Of a stretch of 64,000 nucleotides of DNA, positions 16,740 through 24,442 are shown one piece after another. Both the position numbers and the translations under genes were made by a program. Positions within the stretch are counted from its first letter, which is position 1; every line of letters starts with the position of its first letter. Source of the stretch: JAWPMT01 sp965267435 (GTDB lineage Bacteria; Bacteroidota; Bacteroidia; Cytophagales; Cyclobacteriaceae); contig OZ253960.1 of assembly GCA_965267435.1 (NCBI GenBank), positions 6,138,001 to 6,202,000 on the forward strand, read 5' to 3'. The notes under the pieces were generated by a model. It was not told the DNA's origin and did not search any database. It saw nothing but the letters and a program-made list of their open reading frames with translations.

Positions 16740-17315
16740 GTGACTGATTTGATAGAATTCATAAGCCAACCCTGGCCCTGGTATGTAGGCGGGGTGGTGA
16801 TCGCCCTGATCATGGCCATACTGGTGCTACTGGGCAATCGATTTGGTATCTCCTCCAACTTACGGACGGTGTGCTCCATCATGGGTGCGGGCAAGCACTG
16901 CGATTACTTCGATTTTGATTGGCGGGAGCAGGGTTGGAACCTCGTTTTTGCTGTGGGTGCTATCGGAGGTGGCTTTGTGGCCCACACGTGGTTGACCCCA
17001 GACGCTGCCGTGGGGATATCGCAGGCGACGATCGATGAGCTCCTAGCCTATGGCGTGCAAAACCCTGGTGAGGCAATTGTACCTGAAGAAATGTTTCAGT
17101 GGGAGTCACTCCTGACATGGAGAGGTTTTATCATGCTGGTGGTTGGCGGATTTTTAGTCGGGTTTGGGACAAGATATGCTGGAGGCTGTACTTCGGGCCA
17201 TGCCATCAGTGGACTGAGTTCCCTGCAGCTGCCATCGCTGATCGCTGTCATTGGCTTCTTCGTCGGCGGTTTGTTGATGACCTATTTGGTCCTGCCTTCT
17301 CTACTTACTCTCTAA
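16740..17315 (+). CDS. YeeE/YedE-family sulfur transporter, first half
   Basis: The 191-residue membrane protein (start GTG at 16740; the next ATG is well inside the first membrane helix) has about five hydrophobic segments. The family hallmark G-x-R-Y-A-G-G-C-T-S-G-H is present as FGTRYAGGCTSGHAISG; its cysteine is the one that handles thiosulfate or persulfide sulfur in TsuA-type transporters. Another cysteine region, VCSIMGAGKHC, lies earlier. It is followed 16 bp later by a second half-size member, so the two probably form one transporter in the inner membrane. The downstream Crp-type regulator and persulfide enzyme point to sulfane-sulfur traffic. Confidence 0.88.
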   Translation: MTDLIEFISQPWPWYVGGVVIALIMAILVLLGNRFGISSNLRTVCSIMGAGKHCDYFDFDWREQGWNLVFAVGAIGGGFVAHTWLTPDAAVGISQATIDELLAYGVQNPGEAIVPEEMFQWESLLTWRGFIMLVVGGFLVGFGTRYAGGCTSGHAISGLSSLQLPSLIAVIGFFVGGLLMTYLVLPSLLTL

Positions 17316-17331
17316 CCAAAACACTAAACAG

Positions 17332-17745
17332 ATGAAGTTTCTACGGTACATTCTGCTGGGTGCAGTATTTGGCATCACACTCACCAAGGCTGAGATCATT
17401 TCCTGGTATCGGATCTACGAGATGTTTCGGTTCCAATCCTTTCACATGTACGGCGTCATTGGCACAGCGGTGATCCTGGGTATTCTCTTCTTTCAGATTG
17501 TGAAACGATGGAAGCTAAAAACCTTTGAGGGGCAGCCAATTGAGATCGAGAAAAAGCAATTGACAATACCCAGATACCTTTTTGGAGGTATCCTTTTTGG
17601 ATGTGGATGGGCGTTTACCGGTGCTTGCCCAGGACCATTGTTCATATTGCTCGGCAATGGCGTAGGGGTGATGATCGTGGTAATAGCAGCAGCCCTTCTG
17701 GGGACGTACACCTACGGGTTATTGCGAAAAAAGCTTCCGCACTAG
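17332..17745 (+). CDS. YeeE/YedE-family sulfur transporter, second half (DUF6691-like)
   Basis: A 137-residue protein with four predicted membrane segments. It carries the matching motif F-G-x-G-W-A-F-T-G-A-C-P-G-P near residue 100, with the conserved cysteine. This is the short partner found directly behind YeeE/YedE proteins in many Bacteroidota and Proteobacteria. The two genes are 16 bp apart and should be co-transcribed. The cargo is inferred, not shown: thiosulfate, sulfite or persulfide sulfur. Confidence 0.87.
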   Translation: MKFLRYILLGAVFGITLTKAEIISWYRIYEMFRFQSFHMYGVIGTAVILGILFFQIVKRWKLKTFEGQPIEIEKKQLTIPRYLFGGILFGCGWAFTGACPGPLFILLGNGVGVMIVVIAAALLGTYTYGLLRKKLPH

Positions 17746-17924
17746 CGACGATCTCGGCGTTTCATCTTTTCTGCTTCCTGGCGGCGCTTTCATAATTGCC
17801 ATTAGTATTCCCACGTCGATTGGGGGCAATGATGCATAAACTCACGGGGGAGAATCGAGAACTCCCAATTCACAGATCGTGTTAGTATCGTAACTTTAGC
17901 ATAACGCAACATTTTTTTTAACCC

Positions 17925-18554
17925 ATGGAGGAGCAAGTCAGGCAAGCGCTGGAGGGCGCCGGTTTGGAGCCAAAACTCGTCGAGGATATCCTGCAAGCAG
18001 GACATCATAAGGAAGTTAAGAGGGACCAGACGGTAATGAGTCCAGGGGAAAAAGCGATAGAGATGCCCATTGTCCTGGAAGGTCTGCTGCGGGTGGTTAG
18101 GCACGATAGTAATGGGAAGGAGATCTTCCTCTACTACCTGGGGGGTGGCGAGACCTGCGCGATGTCACTTACGTGTTGCATGGAAGGGAAGCCTTCGGAG
18201 TTTTATGTTTCAGCTGAGGAGGACTCCAAACTTTGGATGATACCCATGGGCTATCTAGACGGGTGGATACAGCGCTACAGGACTTTCCGGCGCTACGTTT
18301 TTGGCTCCTACCAGGCACGATTCGATGAGTTGCTGGAAACCATCGACGATGTCACATTCCTGAAGATGGACGAGCGACTCTATAAGTACCTGCTCGACAA
18401 AAAGCAGGCGACAGGGTCCTATGTCATCAATCGTACGCATGAGCAAATTGCCAAGGAATTGAATACTTCCAGGGTGGTCGTGTCGCGACTCCTGAAGCAG
18501 CTCGAGCGCGAAGAAAAAATAGAACAGTATCGAAATCGCATTGAGATCCTCTGA
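17925..18554 (+). CDS. Crp/Fnr-family transcriptional regulator
   Basis: The 209-residue protein has an N-terminal cyclic-nucleotide-binding-type beta-roll (about 20-125) and a C-terminal winged HTH with I-A-K-E-L-N-T-S-R-V-V-V-S-R-L-L-K-Q-L-E (about 170-190). It lacks an FNR-type N-terminal cysteine cluster, but has a C-A-M-S-L-T-C-C cluster near residue 83-90, interesting for a protein lying in a sulfur locus since it could react with persulfide. A palindrome of the FNR half-site spacing lies before the next gene (18617-18630). Upstream, GTAACTTTA at 17890-17898 resembles both that half site and a -7 element. Confidence 0.88.
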   Translation: MEEQVRQALEGAGLEPKLVEDILQAGHHKEVKRDQTVMSPGEKAIEMPIVLEGLLRVVRHDSNGKEIFLYYLGGGETCAMSLTCCMEGKPSEFYVSAEEDSKLWMIPMGYLDGWIQRYRTFRRYVFGSYQARFDELLETIDDVTFLKMDERLYKYLLDKKQATGSYVINRTHEQIAKELNTSRVVVSRLLKQLEREEKIEQYRNRIEIL

Positions 18555-18616
18555 TGAACTGAGCACCTTTGCGGAGATGTGGTTTATCGTTGTTCGTGGC
18601 TGCAAGGCCGGACAAT

Positions 18617-18630
18617 GTAACTTTGGTTAC
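18617..18630 (+). promoter_or_regulatory. Perfect palindrome overlapping a -7 element before the CstB-like gene
   Basis: GTAAC-TTTG-GTTAC is a perfect 5-4-5 inverted repeat, the spacing used by Crp/Fnr proteins. It overlaps TAACTTTG (18618-18625), a perfect TAnnTTTG promoter element, 56 bp before the ATG at 18686. A repressor bound here would block the promoter. The adjacent Crp/Fnr gene product is the obvious candidate. Confidence 0.5.
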
Positions 18631-18685
18631 GTCCAGCAGCATCAAAAAATAGTTGAAGGATTATACAACAGAAGAAATTGACCTT

Positions 18686-20095
18686 ATGAAGATAGAGCAG
18701 ATATATACGGGCTGTCTTGCTCAGGGGGCCTACTACATCGAAAGTGATGGGGAAGCAGCCATTGTGGACCCACTTCGCGAATCCGCTCCCTATATCGACA
18801 AAGCGGCGAAAGAAGGCAAGAAGATCAAGTACGTCTTTGAGACGCATTTTCATGCAGACTTTGTATCCGGGCACGTGGACCTGTCGGCGAAGACGGGGGC
18901 AAAGATCATCTATGGTCCCGGAGCCAAAGCTCAGTTTGATTTTCACGAAGCCAGGGATGGTGAGGAGTTCAAGATTGGTAAAATCACCATGAAGGTCCTT
19001 CATACTCCTGGACATACGCTGGAGAGTACTACCTACCTGCTGCTGGATGAGGAGGGCAAAGAGCATGCGATCTTTAGTGGTGACACCCTGTTTATCGGTG
19101 ATGTGGGTCGCCCGGATCTGGCGCAGAAAGGCGAGATGACTCAGGATGATCTGGCAGGCATGTTGTACGACAGTCTGCGGTCAAAGATCATAACACTGCC
19201 AGATTCCGTGATCGTTTACCCCGCGCATGGAGCCGGTTCGGCCTGCGGCAAAAACATGAGCAAGGAGACCACTGATCTACTGGGCAATCAAAAGAAGACC
19301 AATTACGCGCTGCGCCAGGACATGACCCGGGAAGAGTTCATCAAGGAGGTTACAGACGGATTGTTGCCACCACCACAATACTTCGCTCAAAACGTCGCCA
19401 TGAACAAAGCCAGTGCGGCGGGGCTAGATAGCATCTTGGCCAAGGGCAACGTTCCTCTGGATCCGGAGACATTTGAAGGCATGGCCAATCACGAGGGGGC
19501 ACTGGTGCTGGACACGCGCTCTCCACAGGAGTTTGCCGCAGCCCACATCCCCAACTCTATCTTCATTGGTATCGATGGCAGCTTTGCACCTTGGGTGGGA
19601 GCACTGATCACAGATCTGCAGCAGCCAATCGTCTTCATCGCCCCTATAGGCCGGGAAGAAGAGGTCGTCACACGGCTTTCACGCGTGGGTTACGACAACA
19701 CGTTGGGCTACTTGGAGGGCGGCCTCGAAGCATGGAGTACCGCCGGCAAGGAGACAGACACCGTCGAAAGCATCACCGCAGATGAGTTCGCAAAGAGGAT
19801 GAGTACCGGGAAACTATCTGTGGTGGATGTCCGCAAAGAGTCGGAGTATAGCGCGGAACATGTAGAAGAGGCCCTGAACTTACCACTCGACTACATCAAT
19901 GATAACATGGGACAGTTGGATGCCGAGCAGGAGTATCATGTGCATTGTGCTGGAGGTTACCGGTCGATGATCGCTGCATCGATCTACAAATCCCGGGGAT
20001 ATCACAGCGTGGTGGACATCGCAGGCGGCTTCAAAGCCATTGCTGAGACCGATATACCAAAGACAGCGTACGTCTGTCCGACTACCTTGAGCTAG
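18686..20095 (+). CDS. CstB-like persulfide dioxygenase fused to two rhodanese domains
   Basis: The ATG at 18686 gives 469 residues (an in-frame TTG at 18653 is less likely). Residues 1-245 are an MBL-fold persulfide dioxygenase with T-H-F-H-A-D-F-V-S-G-H (His54, His56, Asp58), H-T-P-G-H and S-G-D-T-L-F. Residues about 262-360 are a rhodanese fold whose active loop is I-A-P-I-G-R, without cysteine, hence inactive. Residues about 370-460 are a second rhodanese with a proper C-A-G-G-Y-R-S loop. The order dioxygenase, pseudo-rhodanese, rhodanese is that of CstB from Staphylococcus, which turns persulfides into thiosulfate. Together with the YeeE-like pair it should detoxify or recycle sulfane sulfur. 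Confidence 0.9.
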   Translation: MKIEQIYTGCLAQGAYYIESDGEAAIVDPLRESAPYIDKAAKEGKKIKYVFETHFHADFVSGHVDLSAKTGAKIIYGPGAKAQFDFHEARDGEEFKIGKITMKVLHTPGHTLESTTYLLLDEEGKEHAIFSGDTLFIGDVGRPDLAQKGEMTQDDLAGMLYDSLRSKIITLPDSVIVYPAHGAGSACGKNMSKETTDLLGNQKKTNYALRQDMTREEFIKEVTDGLLPPPQYFAQNVAMNKASAAGLDSILAKGNVPLDPETFEGMANHEGALVLDTRSPQEFAAAHIPNSIFIGIDGSFAPWVGALITDLQQPIVFIAPIGREEEVVTRLSRVGYDNTLGYLEGGLEAWSTAGKETDTVESITADEFAKRMSTGKLSVVDVRKESEYSAEHVEEALNLPLDYINDNMGQLDAEQEYHVHCAGGYRSMIAASIYKSRGYHSVVDIAGGFKAIAETDIPKTAYVCPTTLS

Positions 20096-20104
20096 CGAGT
20101 TTTA

Positions 20105-20151
20105 GGTTCCAGGTTCTGCTCCGATCAACTTGGAACTTTGAACCTGGTACC
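20105..20151. repeat. Inverted repeat after the CstB-like gene
   Basis: GGTTCCAGGTTC (20105-20116) pairs with GAACCTGGTACC (20140-20151) with a single mismatch, loop 23 nt. No T-tract follows. The inner GGAACTTTGAACCTGG phrase looks like a repeat-type sequence rather than a gene-specific site; it may still help end transcription. Confidence 0.5.
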
Positions 20152-20221
20152 TCTGCGAATCTTGCGGATCCCGGAGTTTGTGGCTAAATTCATTTACACC
20201 TTCAGCTACAAACCTATTCCT

Positions 20222-21112
20222 ATGAAACGCAGACAATTTGTAAAGCGCTCAGCACTTACCGCTGTGGGAGTTTCTGCAGCAGGATCTATCCACTGGAATG
20301 GAAAATCCTACGCAGGAGACACGCCAACGACCACCGATATCCTGGGGCCCTTTTACCGCCCCAACTCACCATTGAGGTCCGATCTTGTCCCCGCTGATTC
20401 CACGGGAGAGGTACTACATTTTAGCGGAACGATTTTGCAGAAGGATGGCAAAACGCCGCTGGCCAATGCTCTGGTAGAATCGTGGCAGTGTGATGAGAAT
20501 GAGATCTACGACAATACGTCTGACGAGTACCGCTTTCGAGGTTCACAGAAGACATCCGGTGACGGAAAGTACGCCTTCCGCACGATGGTCCCCATCCCCT
20601 ACAACGATGCCGGTACATGGCGGCCCGCACACATTCACTTAAGGGTCTCGAGTGAAGATCACCAGGACCTGATCACGCAATTGTACCTCACCGGCGACAG
20701 GCATTTAAAGGATGACATTACAGCTAGCTTACCTCAGGCAAAGAGTAGGATCCTCCAATTGGACACCAATGCCAAGGGTGAAAAAACCTTGAATTTCGAC
20801 GTAGTCATGGGCACTCCTTTGGCGTTGGAGGATGCTGCATATGAGAAGCTGGTGGGTATTTACCAGGTGGAGAATGGTCTGATGGAATTCTACCGGACGG
20901 ACGACTTGCTGATGTTGAAGCACAATGGTCAGATATTGGAAGGCTTGCGTTACAAAGGCAACAACACCTTCGAAGGCGCTTTTGGGTCCTACCGGGCCAA
21001 ATTCGATCTGGAAGAAGGAGGAGTGGTCAAGTGCGAAATCACCATTGACAACTACCCTAATCACAAGCAGTGGGCACGAACCTTCAAGGGCGTCAAGGCC
21101 TTCAAATATTAA
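20222..21112 (+). CDS. TAT-exported intradiol ring-cleavage dioxygenase-like protein
   Basis: The ATG at 20222 starts a 296-residue protein with a twin-arginine leader (M-K-R-R-Q-F-V-K-R-S followed by a hydrophobic stretch). Residues about 35-195 match the intradiol dioxygenase beta-sandwich. The non-haem Fe(III) ligands are visible: Tyr103 (D-E-Y-R-F-R-G), Tyr127 (P-I-P-Y-N-D), His137 and His139 in R-P-A-H-I-H-L. Residues about 205-296 form an extra C-terminal beta domain with no relation to the catechol enzymes I know. TAT export suits a protein folded with its iron before secretion. Substrate unknown; a catechol or protocatechuate-like aromatic is the default guess. Confidence 0.85.
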   Translation: MKRRQFVKRSALTAVGVSAAGSIHWNGKSYAGDTPTTTDILGPFYRPNSPLRSDLVPADSTGEVLHFSGTILQKDGKTPLANALVESWQCDENEIYDNTSDEYRFRGSQKTSGDGKYAFRTMVPIPYNDAGTWRPAHIHLRVSSEDHQDLITQLYLTGDRHLKDDITASLPQAKSRILQLDTNAKGEKTLNFDVVMGTPLALEDAAYEKLVGIYQVENGLMEFYRTDDLLMLKHNGQILEGLRYKGNNTFEGAFGSYRAKFDLEEGGVVKCEITIDNYPNHKQWARTFKGVKAFKY

Positions 21113-21158
21113 GTCAGCAGTTTTTCGAAACGAACCCTCAAACACCAAACCTGGAGCA

Positions 21159-21836
21159 CTATACCTTAAGCGTCTTAAACACTTCCTCCCGATAAGCCTG
21201 ACCAATAGGGACTCGGTGCTCGTCCATGATGACCTGGTTGCCTTCGACGTAGTCGAACCTGGTCCGATTGATGATGTACGACTTATGCGTTCGCAGGAAC
21301 TGGTCCGAGGGCAGTGATTCCAGGAGACCTTTCAGACTACTGGTCACTATCAGCGTTTTTTGTGCCAGGTGCACTTTCACATAGTCGCCTAGTGCCTCGC
21401 AGAAGAGGATATCAGAGAAAGGTGTCCGATAGATTTTCTTGTCCACTTTCAGCAGGATGGAATCATCCGCTCCCGGGGCGCTAGACAGCTTGACTTTTAC
21501 ACGCTCGATGGCTTGGACAAACCTTTCGAAAGATACCGGCTTCATCAGGTAGTCCACCGCATTGAGCTCAAAGCCCTCCACAGCAAACTCTGGGTACGCC
21601 GTGACGAATATCACTTCGGGCTTTTGCTGTAGGGATTTATAGAAGTTGACCCCGGAGAGCTTCGGCATATTGATGTCCAGCAGCAGCAGATCCACCTCCT
21701 CCTGAGACAGCACGCCTAAGGTCTCGATGGCATCCTTGCATTCGCCCACCAGAGAGAGCTCTGGGTGGTCATTGACAAATCGCCGGAGCACGTCCCTGGA
21801 CAAGGGTTCGTCGTCGATGATAAGGCACTTGATCAT
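21159..21836 (-). CDS. LytTR-family response regulator
   Basis: The 225-residue protein has a receiver domain (1-115) with acidic pair Asp8-Asp9, phosphoacceptor Asp54 (L-L-L-L-D-I-N-M-P) and conserved Lys in L-M-K-P. A LytTR DNA-binding domain fills about 130-222, including F-L-R-T-H-K-S-Y-I-I-N. Its ATG overlaps the stop of the histidine kinase gene by four bases, a classical LytS/LytR pair. LytTR regulators bind direct repeats upstream of their targets; none was identified here. Confidence 0.92.
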   Translation of the reverse strand: MIKCLIIDDEPLSRDVLRRFVNDHPELSLVGECKDAIETLGVLSQEEVDLLLLDINMPKLSGVNFYKSLQQKPEVIFVTAYPEFAVEGFELNAVDYLMKPVSFERFVQAIERVKVKLSSAPGADDSILLKVDKKIYRTPFSDILFCEALGDYVKVHLAQKTLIVTSSLKGLLESLPSDQFLRTHKSYIINRTRFDYVEGNQVIMDEHRVPIGQAYREEVFKTLKV

Positions 21837-22840
21837 CTCAGCGACAATTTAACGGTAAACGCGGTATCGCTATCATCGATGACCAGCTGGTGGCGGTCGG
21901 GATAGAGTAGCTCAAGCCGGCGTCGCACATTTTGCAGACCAATGCCCCCGGATTGGAAAGCCTCCACCTCATCCACCGTCCCTTTGCTGTTGCTGATGGT
22001 AAAATCGATGCCGTCCCTTGTCTCCAGGTGGATGTGTATGTAGCCATCCTCGGAGACGCCTTTGACACCGTGCTTGTATGCGTTTTCAACCAATGGAAAG
22101 AGGAGTAGTGGGGCAATGGTCTGTTGGTCGATATCCCCGTCGATTTCGAATTGCACCTCCGTGGAGGCGTCCGTCCGCAGGCCCTGAAGTTCGAGATAGC
22201 TCCTCATCATCTCTATCTCCTTCGTCAGTGGCACGTGCTCCTCTTTCAGTTCGTAGAGTGTATATCGGAGCAAGTCGGATAAGCGCAGAACGGTCTGTGC
22301 TGTTTGCTCACTTTGTGCCAGCGACATCGAGTAAATGCTGTTGAGGCTATTGAAGAGAAAGTGTGGATTCAACTGCGCCCTCAGAGATCCCAACTCTGTA
22401 GACAGTTGCTCTTTCACCATCTGCTGTAGCCGGTACCACGATCGCGCCAGATGGAGGAGGGTCGTCAATGCCAGGTAGGCCGCAAAAATGATCAGTAGCA
22501 ACGCCGCGTCAGCAAAGGAGACGATATAGAACCCGGTGGGTAGAATTGGCAAAAGGACCTCGAAGGTGGCTTCATGCACGAGATACGTGATACCCAGTAA
22601 AACCAACCCACTGATACCATACAGGCTATATTGGTCCTTTTCCAATAGCCTTGGTACCAGCACCAAGAGGTTAAGATAGACCAGTACTACCAGTGGTAGA
22701 TGGAAAAGAAGCGAGTAAAAAAAGTCGATACGTTCCACCGTATTCGATACGGAGAAGAAGCTCCCAATAAAGAAGACAGACAGGATCCAAAAGGCGACAT
22801 GCGGTAACCATCGCATAATTGTAGTTTTTCTCGTGGTCAT
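21833..22840 (-). CDS. LytS-type sensor histidine kinase
   Basis: The 335-residue protein has four predicted membrane helices in residues about 10-140 and a His_kinase (LytS/YehU) domain with the phosphoacceptor in Q-L-N-P-H-F-L-F-N-S-L-N-S-I. The C-terminal ATPase part shows P-L-V-E-N-A-Y-K-H-G (N box) and G-G-I-G-L-Q-N-V (G box). There is no extracellular sensor domain, so the signal is likely membrane-borne. Start and stop both overlap neighbours by ATGA, locking it into a three-gene operon with a lipoprotein and the LytTR regulator. Confidence 0.92.
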   Translation of the reverse strand: MTTRKTTIMRWLPHVAFWILSVFFIGSFFSVSNTVERIDFFYSLLFHLPLVVLVYLNLLVLVPRLLEKDQYSLYGISGLVLLGITYLVHEATFEVLLPILPTGFYIVSFADAALLLIIFAAYLALTTLLHLARSWYRLQQMVKEQLSTELGSLRAQLNPHFLFNSLNSIYSMSLAQSEQTAQTVLRLSDLLRYTLYELKEEHVPLTKEIEMMRSYLELQGLRTDASTEVQFEIDGDIDQQTIAPLLLFPLVENAYKHGVKGVSEDGYIHIHLETRDGIDFTISNSKGTVDEVEAFQSGGIGLQNVRRRLELLYPDRHQLVIDDSDTAFTVKLSLR

Positions 22841-23568
22841 GGCGTTACCTTTCTTTGGATGAGCTGATCGGGGTCAAAGACAGAGTCGTCCTTGCTATAG
22901 CGAGCGAGAAACCGTTGAAGTTCTTCCGGGCGAGCGGTAATCAGTACCTGGTCATCGACGATTTCGTGCCGGAGTCTTATGAGGTTGCTCTCAAATAGCT
23001 TGAAGAGCTTCTCGAGGTCAAACATCGTGATGATGAGCTGCTCTTCGATCAGTTCAATTTTGTAGAAAGTGTGTACTGGAAATCGGTTGCCCAATGCAAA
23101 GTCCGAGTCTGCCCCATAGGGATAGGCATCGACGAAGAGGTGGTCTCCCAGATCGGAGATGTATACCTGATACTCTTCCGGCTCTTCCGAGCCATTGTAG
23201 ATCGTCATCTTGTACCGAGCGGCATCCACGTCTGTATAGTCCGGCGAAAACCAGCCACTATTTTGATCGAGCATGTCGGCTAAGTCATCGGTGTCCATGG
23301 TCTTGCGCAAATCAGCTATGGTGTAGCCGGCAGTGTTCCTTGGGTCACCGGAAGCAAACGTCGGGTCAGACTTGCGCATCAACAGCGATTCAAAGCGGAT
23401 GGAGTCACTGCCATCTTCACTTTCTACATCTACCCAGGTGCCTACTATGTCGGGTATGAAGACCACCTTGTCCTCCGTGTACAGAGGGAAAAGCGAGTAG
23501 ACGCAAGAGCTTGCCAGCAGTGATATGACCGCCAGCTGTATCAGGGGATTTCCTTTTATTCGTTTCAT
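22837..23568 (-). CDS. Hypothetical lipoprotein heading the LytS/LytR operon
   Basis: The ATG at 23568 gives 243 residues with a lipoprotein signal peptide ending at Cys22 (L-L-A-S-S-C); an in-frame upstream start would put a long unrelated peptide ahead of it. The mature protein has a recurring I-V-G-T-W-V-D-V-E-S-E-D motif near the start and alternating beta strands, as in lipocalin/YxeF-type lipoproteins, but I cannot assign a family. Its stop codon overlaps the histidine kinase ATG. This suggests it is the envelope partner of the kinase, either its sensor or its target. Confidence 0.75.
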   Translation of the reverse strand: MKRIKGNPLIQLAVISLLASSCVYSLFPLYTEDKVVFIPDIVGTWVDVESEDGSDSIRFESLLMRKSDPTFASGDPRNTAGYTIADLRKTMDTDDLADMLDQNSGWFSPDYTDVDAARYKMTIYNGSEEPEEYQVYISDLGDHLFVDAYPYGADSDFALGNRFPVHTFYKIELIEEQLIITMFDLEKLFKLFESNLIRLRHEIVDDQVLITARPEELQRFLARYSKDDSVFDPDQLIQRKVTP

Positions 23569-23920
23569 CGTTTTGACCGTTTTGAGTTCATTGTTATTTG
23601 AGATCAAATGTCTGGTGCAGCGTGCGAACAGTGAAATTTTGTCGACAACCGCTGGAATTCTCAGGACGAAATTGTTCTTTCTGTGTTTTTGGAGAGAGCA
23701 GCTATCCCCAGAGGATCTCGGGGTAGTCCCGCTATCCATTCTAGCTCCGCCCCCGCTACCCAGCGCGCAGCGCCAAGGCGGGCTGCCATTGCTATCGGGT
23801 CTAGTGGGCTAAGGTTCTACCTAGCCCGCCGTCAGAGCGGAGTGAAACGTGGCGTGGCATCTCGGGTGGTGGTTTGTTACGAGTCTTGAGATGGTGAGAT
23901 GCGCTTCTTCTGACTAGCCA

Positions 23921-23982
23921 AATCCCCCTTTGACAAAGGGGGCGAGGGGCGCCCGGCGAGGGGCGCCCGGCAAGGGGGATTG
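23921..23982. repeat. CCCCCTTTG palindromic repeat with inner 14-bp tandem
   Basis: AATCCCCCTTTGACAAAGGG and a final AGGGGGATTG bracket two exact tandem copies of GAGGGGCGCCCGGC (23944-23957 and 23958-23971). A shorter relative without the tandem lies at 39316-39351. Confidence 0.65.
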
Positions 23983-24069
23983 TATGACAATCGTGACAGC
24001 CGAAGGCTTTTGAAGTATTTGTCACTCGACGGCGAGCCGAGCGACTTGGGAGGAATTCGTGTACGGGGA

Positions 24070-24216
24070 CGTCATTCCTGTGAGATTGAGAAATCGCAAT
24101 TTTCTACGAAAGGTGGAATGCGATACAGGAATCTCTCCGGCTTCCTGAAATGAGATTCCTGCATCACATGCCAGAGCGGCCTAAAGGCATGGGTAGTCCA
24201 GTTCGCAGGAATGACG
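24070..24216. repeat. Dispersed palindromic element, full copy 2
   Basis: The 147-bp unit has perfect 11-bp terminal inverted repeats (CGTCATTCCTG and CAGGAATGACG) and an internal pair GCGATACAGGAATCT and AGATTCCTGCATCAC. It carries no open frame, which fits a MITE- or REP-like element. Confidence 0.8.
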
Positions 24217-24442
24217 AATGAGAGGCGGTTTTTTGGGGAATCTCCGATCAGTCAATAGATACCTCCTTCGTCCATCAGCTGCCAAAGGCTTGCCGACTGC
24301 GAGGCAGCATGACTTTAAGAGATTTGCTTTTGAGCATGGCTCCATCTACCCACAGGCATTGCAAATGCTCAGAAAAATGCGACCGCAATGCAATTGCGGT
24401 CAACTGCAAGTATTTTAGCGCCGGAATGCGAGACCTTTGTTG

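Larger units (their letters stand above)
23569..24442. other. Non-coding, repeat-rich region
   Basis: The 874 bp hold a GC-rich stretch, a CCCCCTTTG-type repeat with a 14-bp tandem (23921-23982), and a full copy of the dispersed palindromic element (24070-24216). It must also contain promoters for the divergent lipoprotein and outer-membrane protein genes. Reading frames here are chance. Confidence 0.65.
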
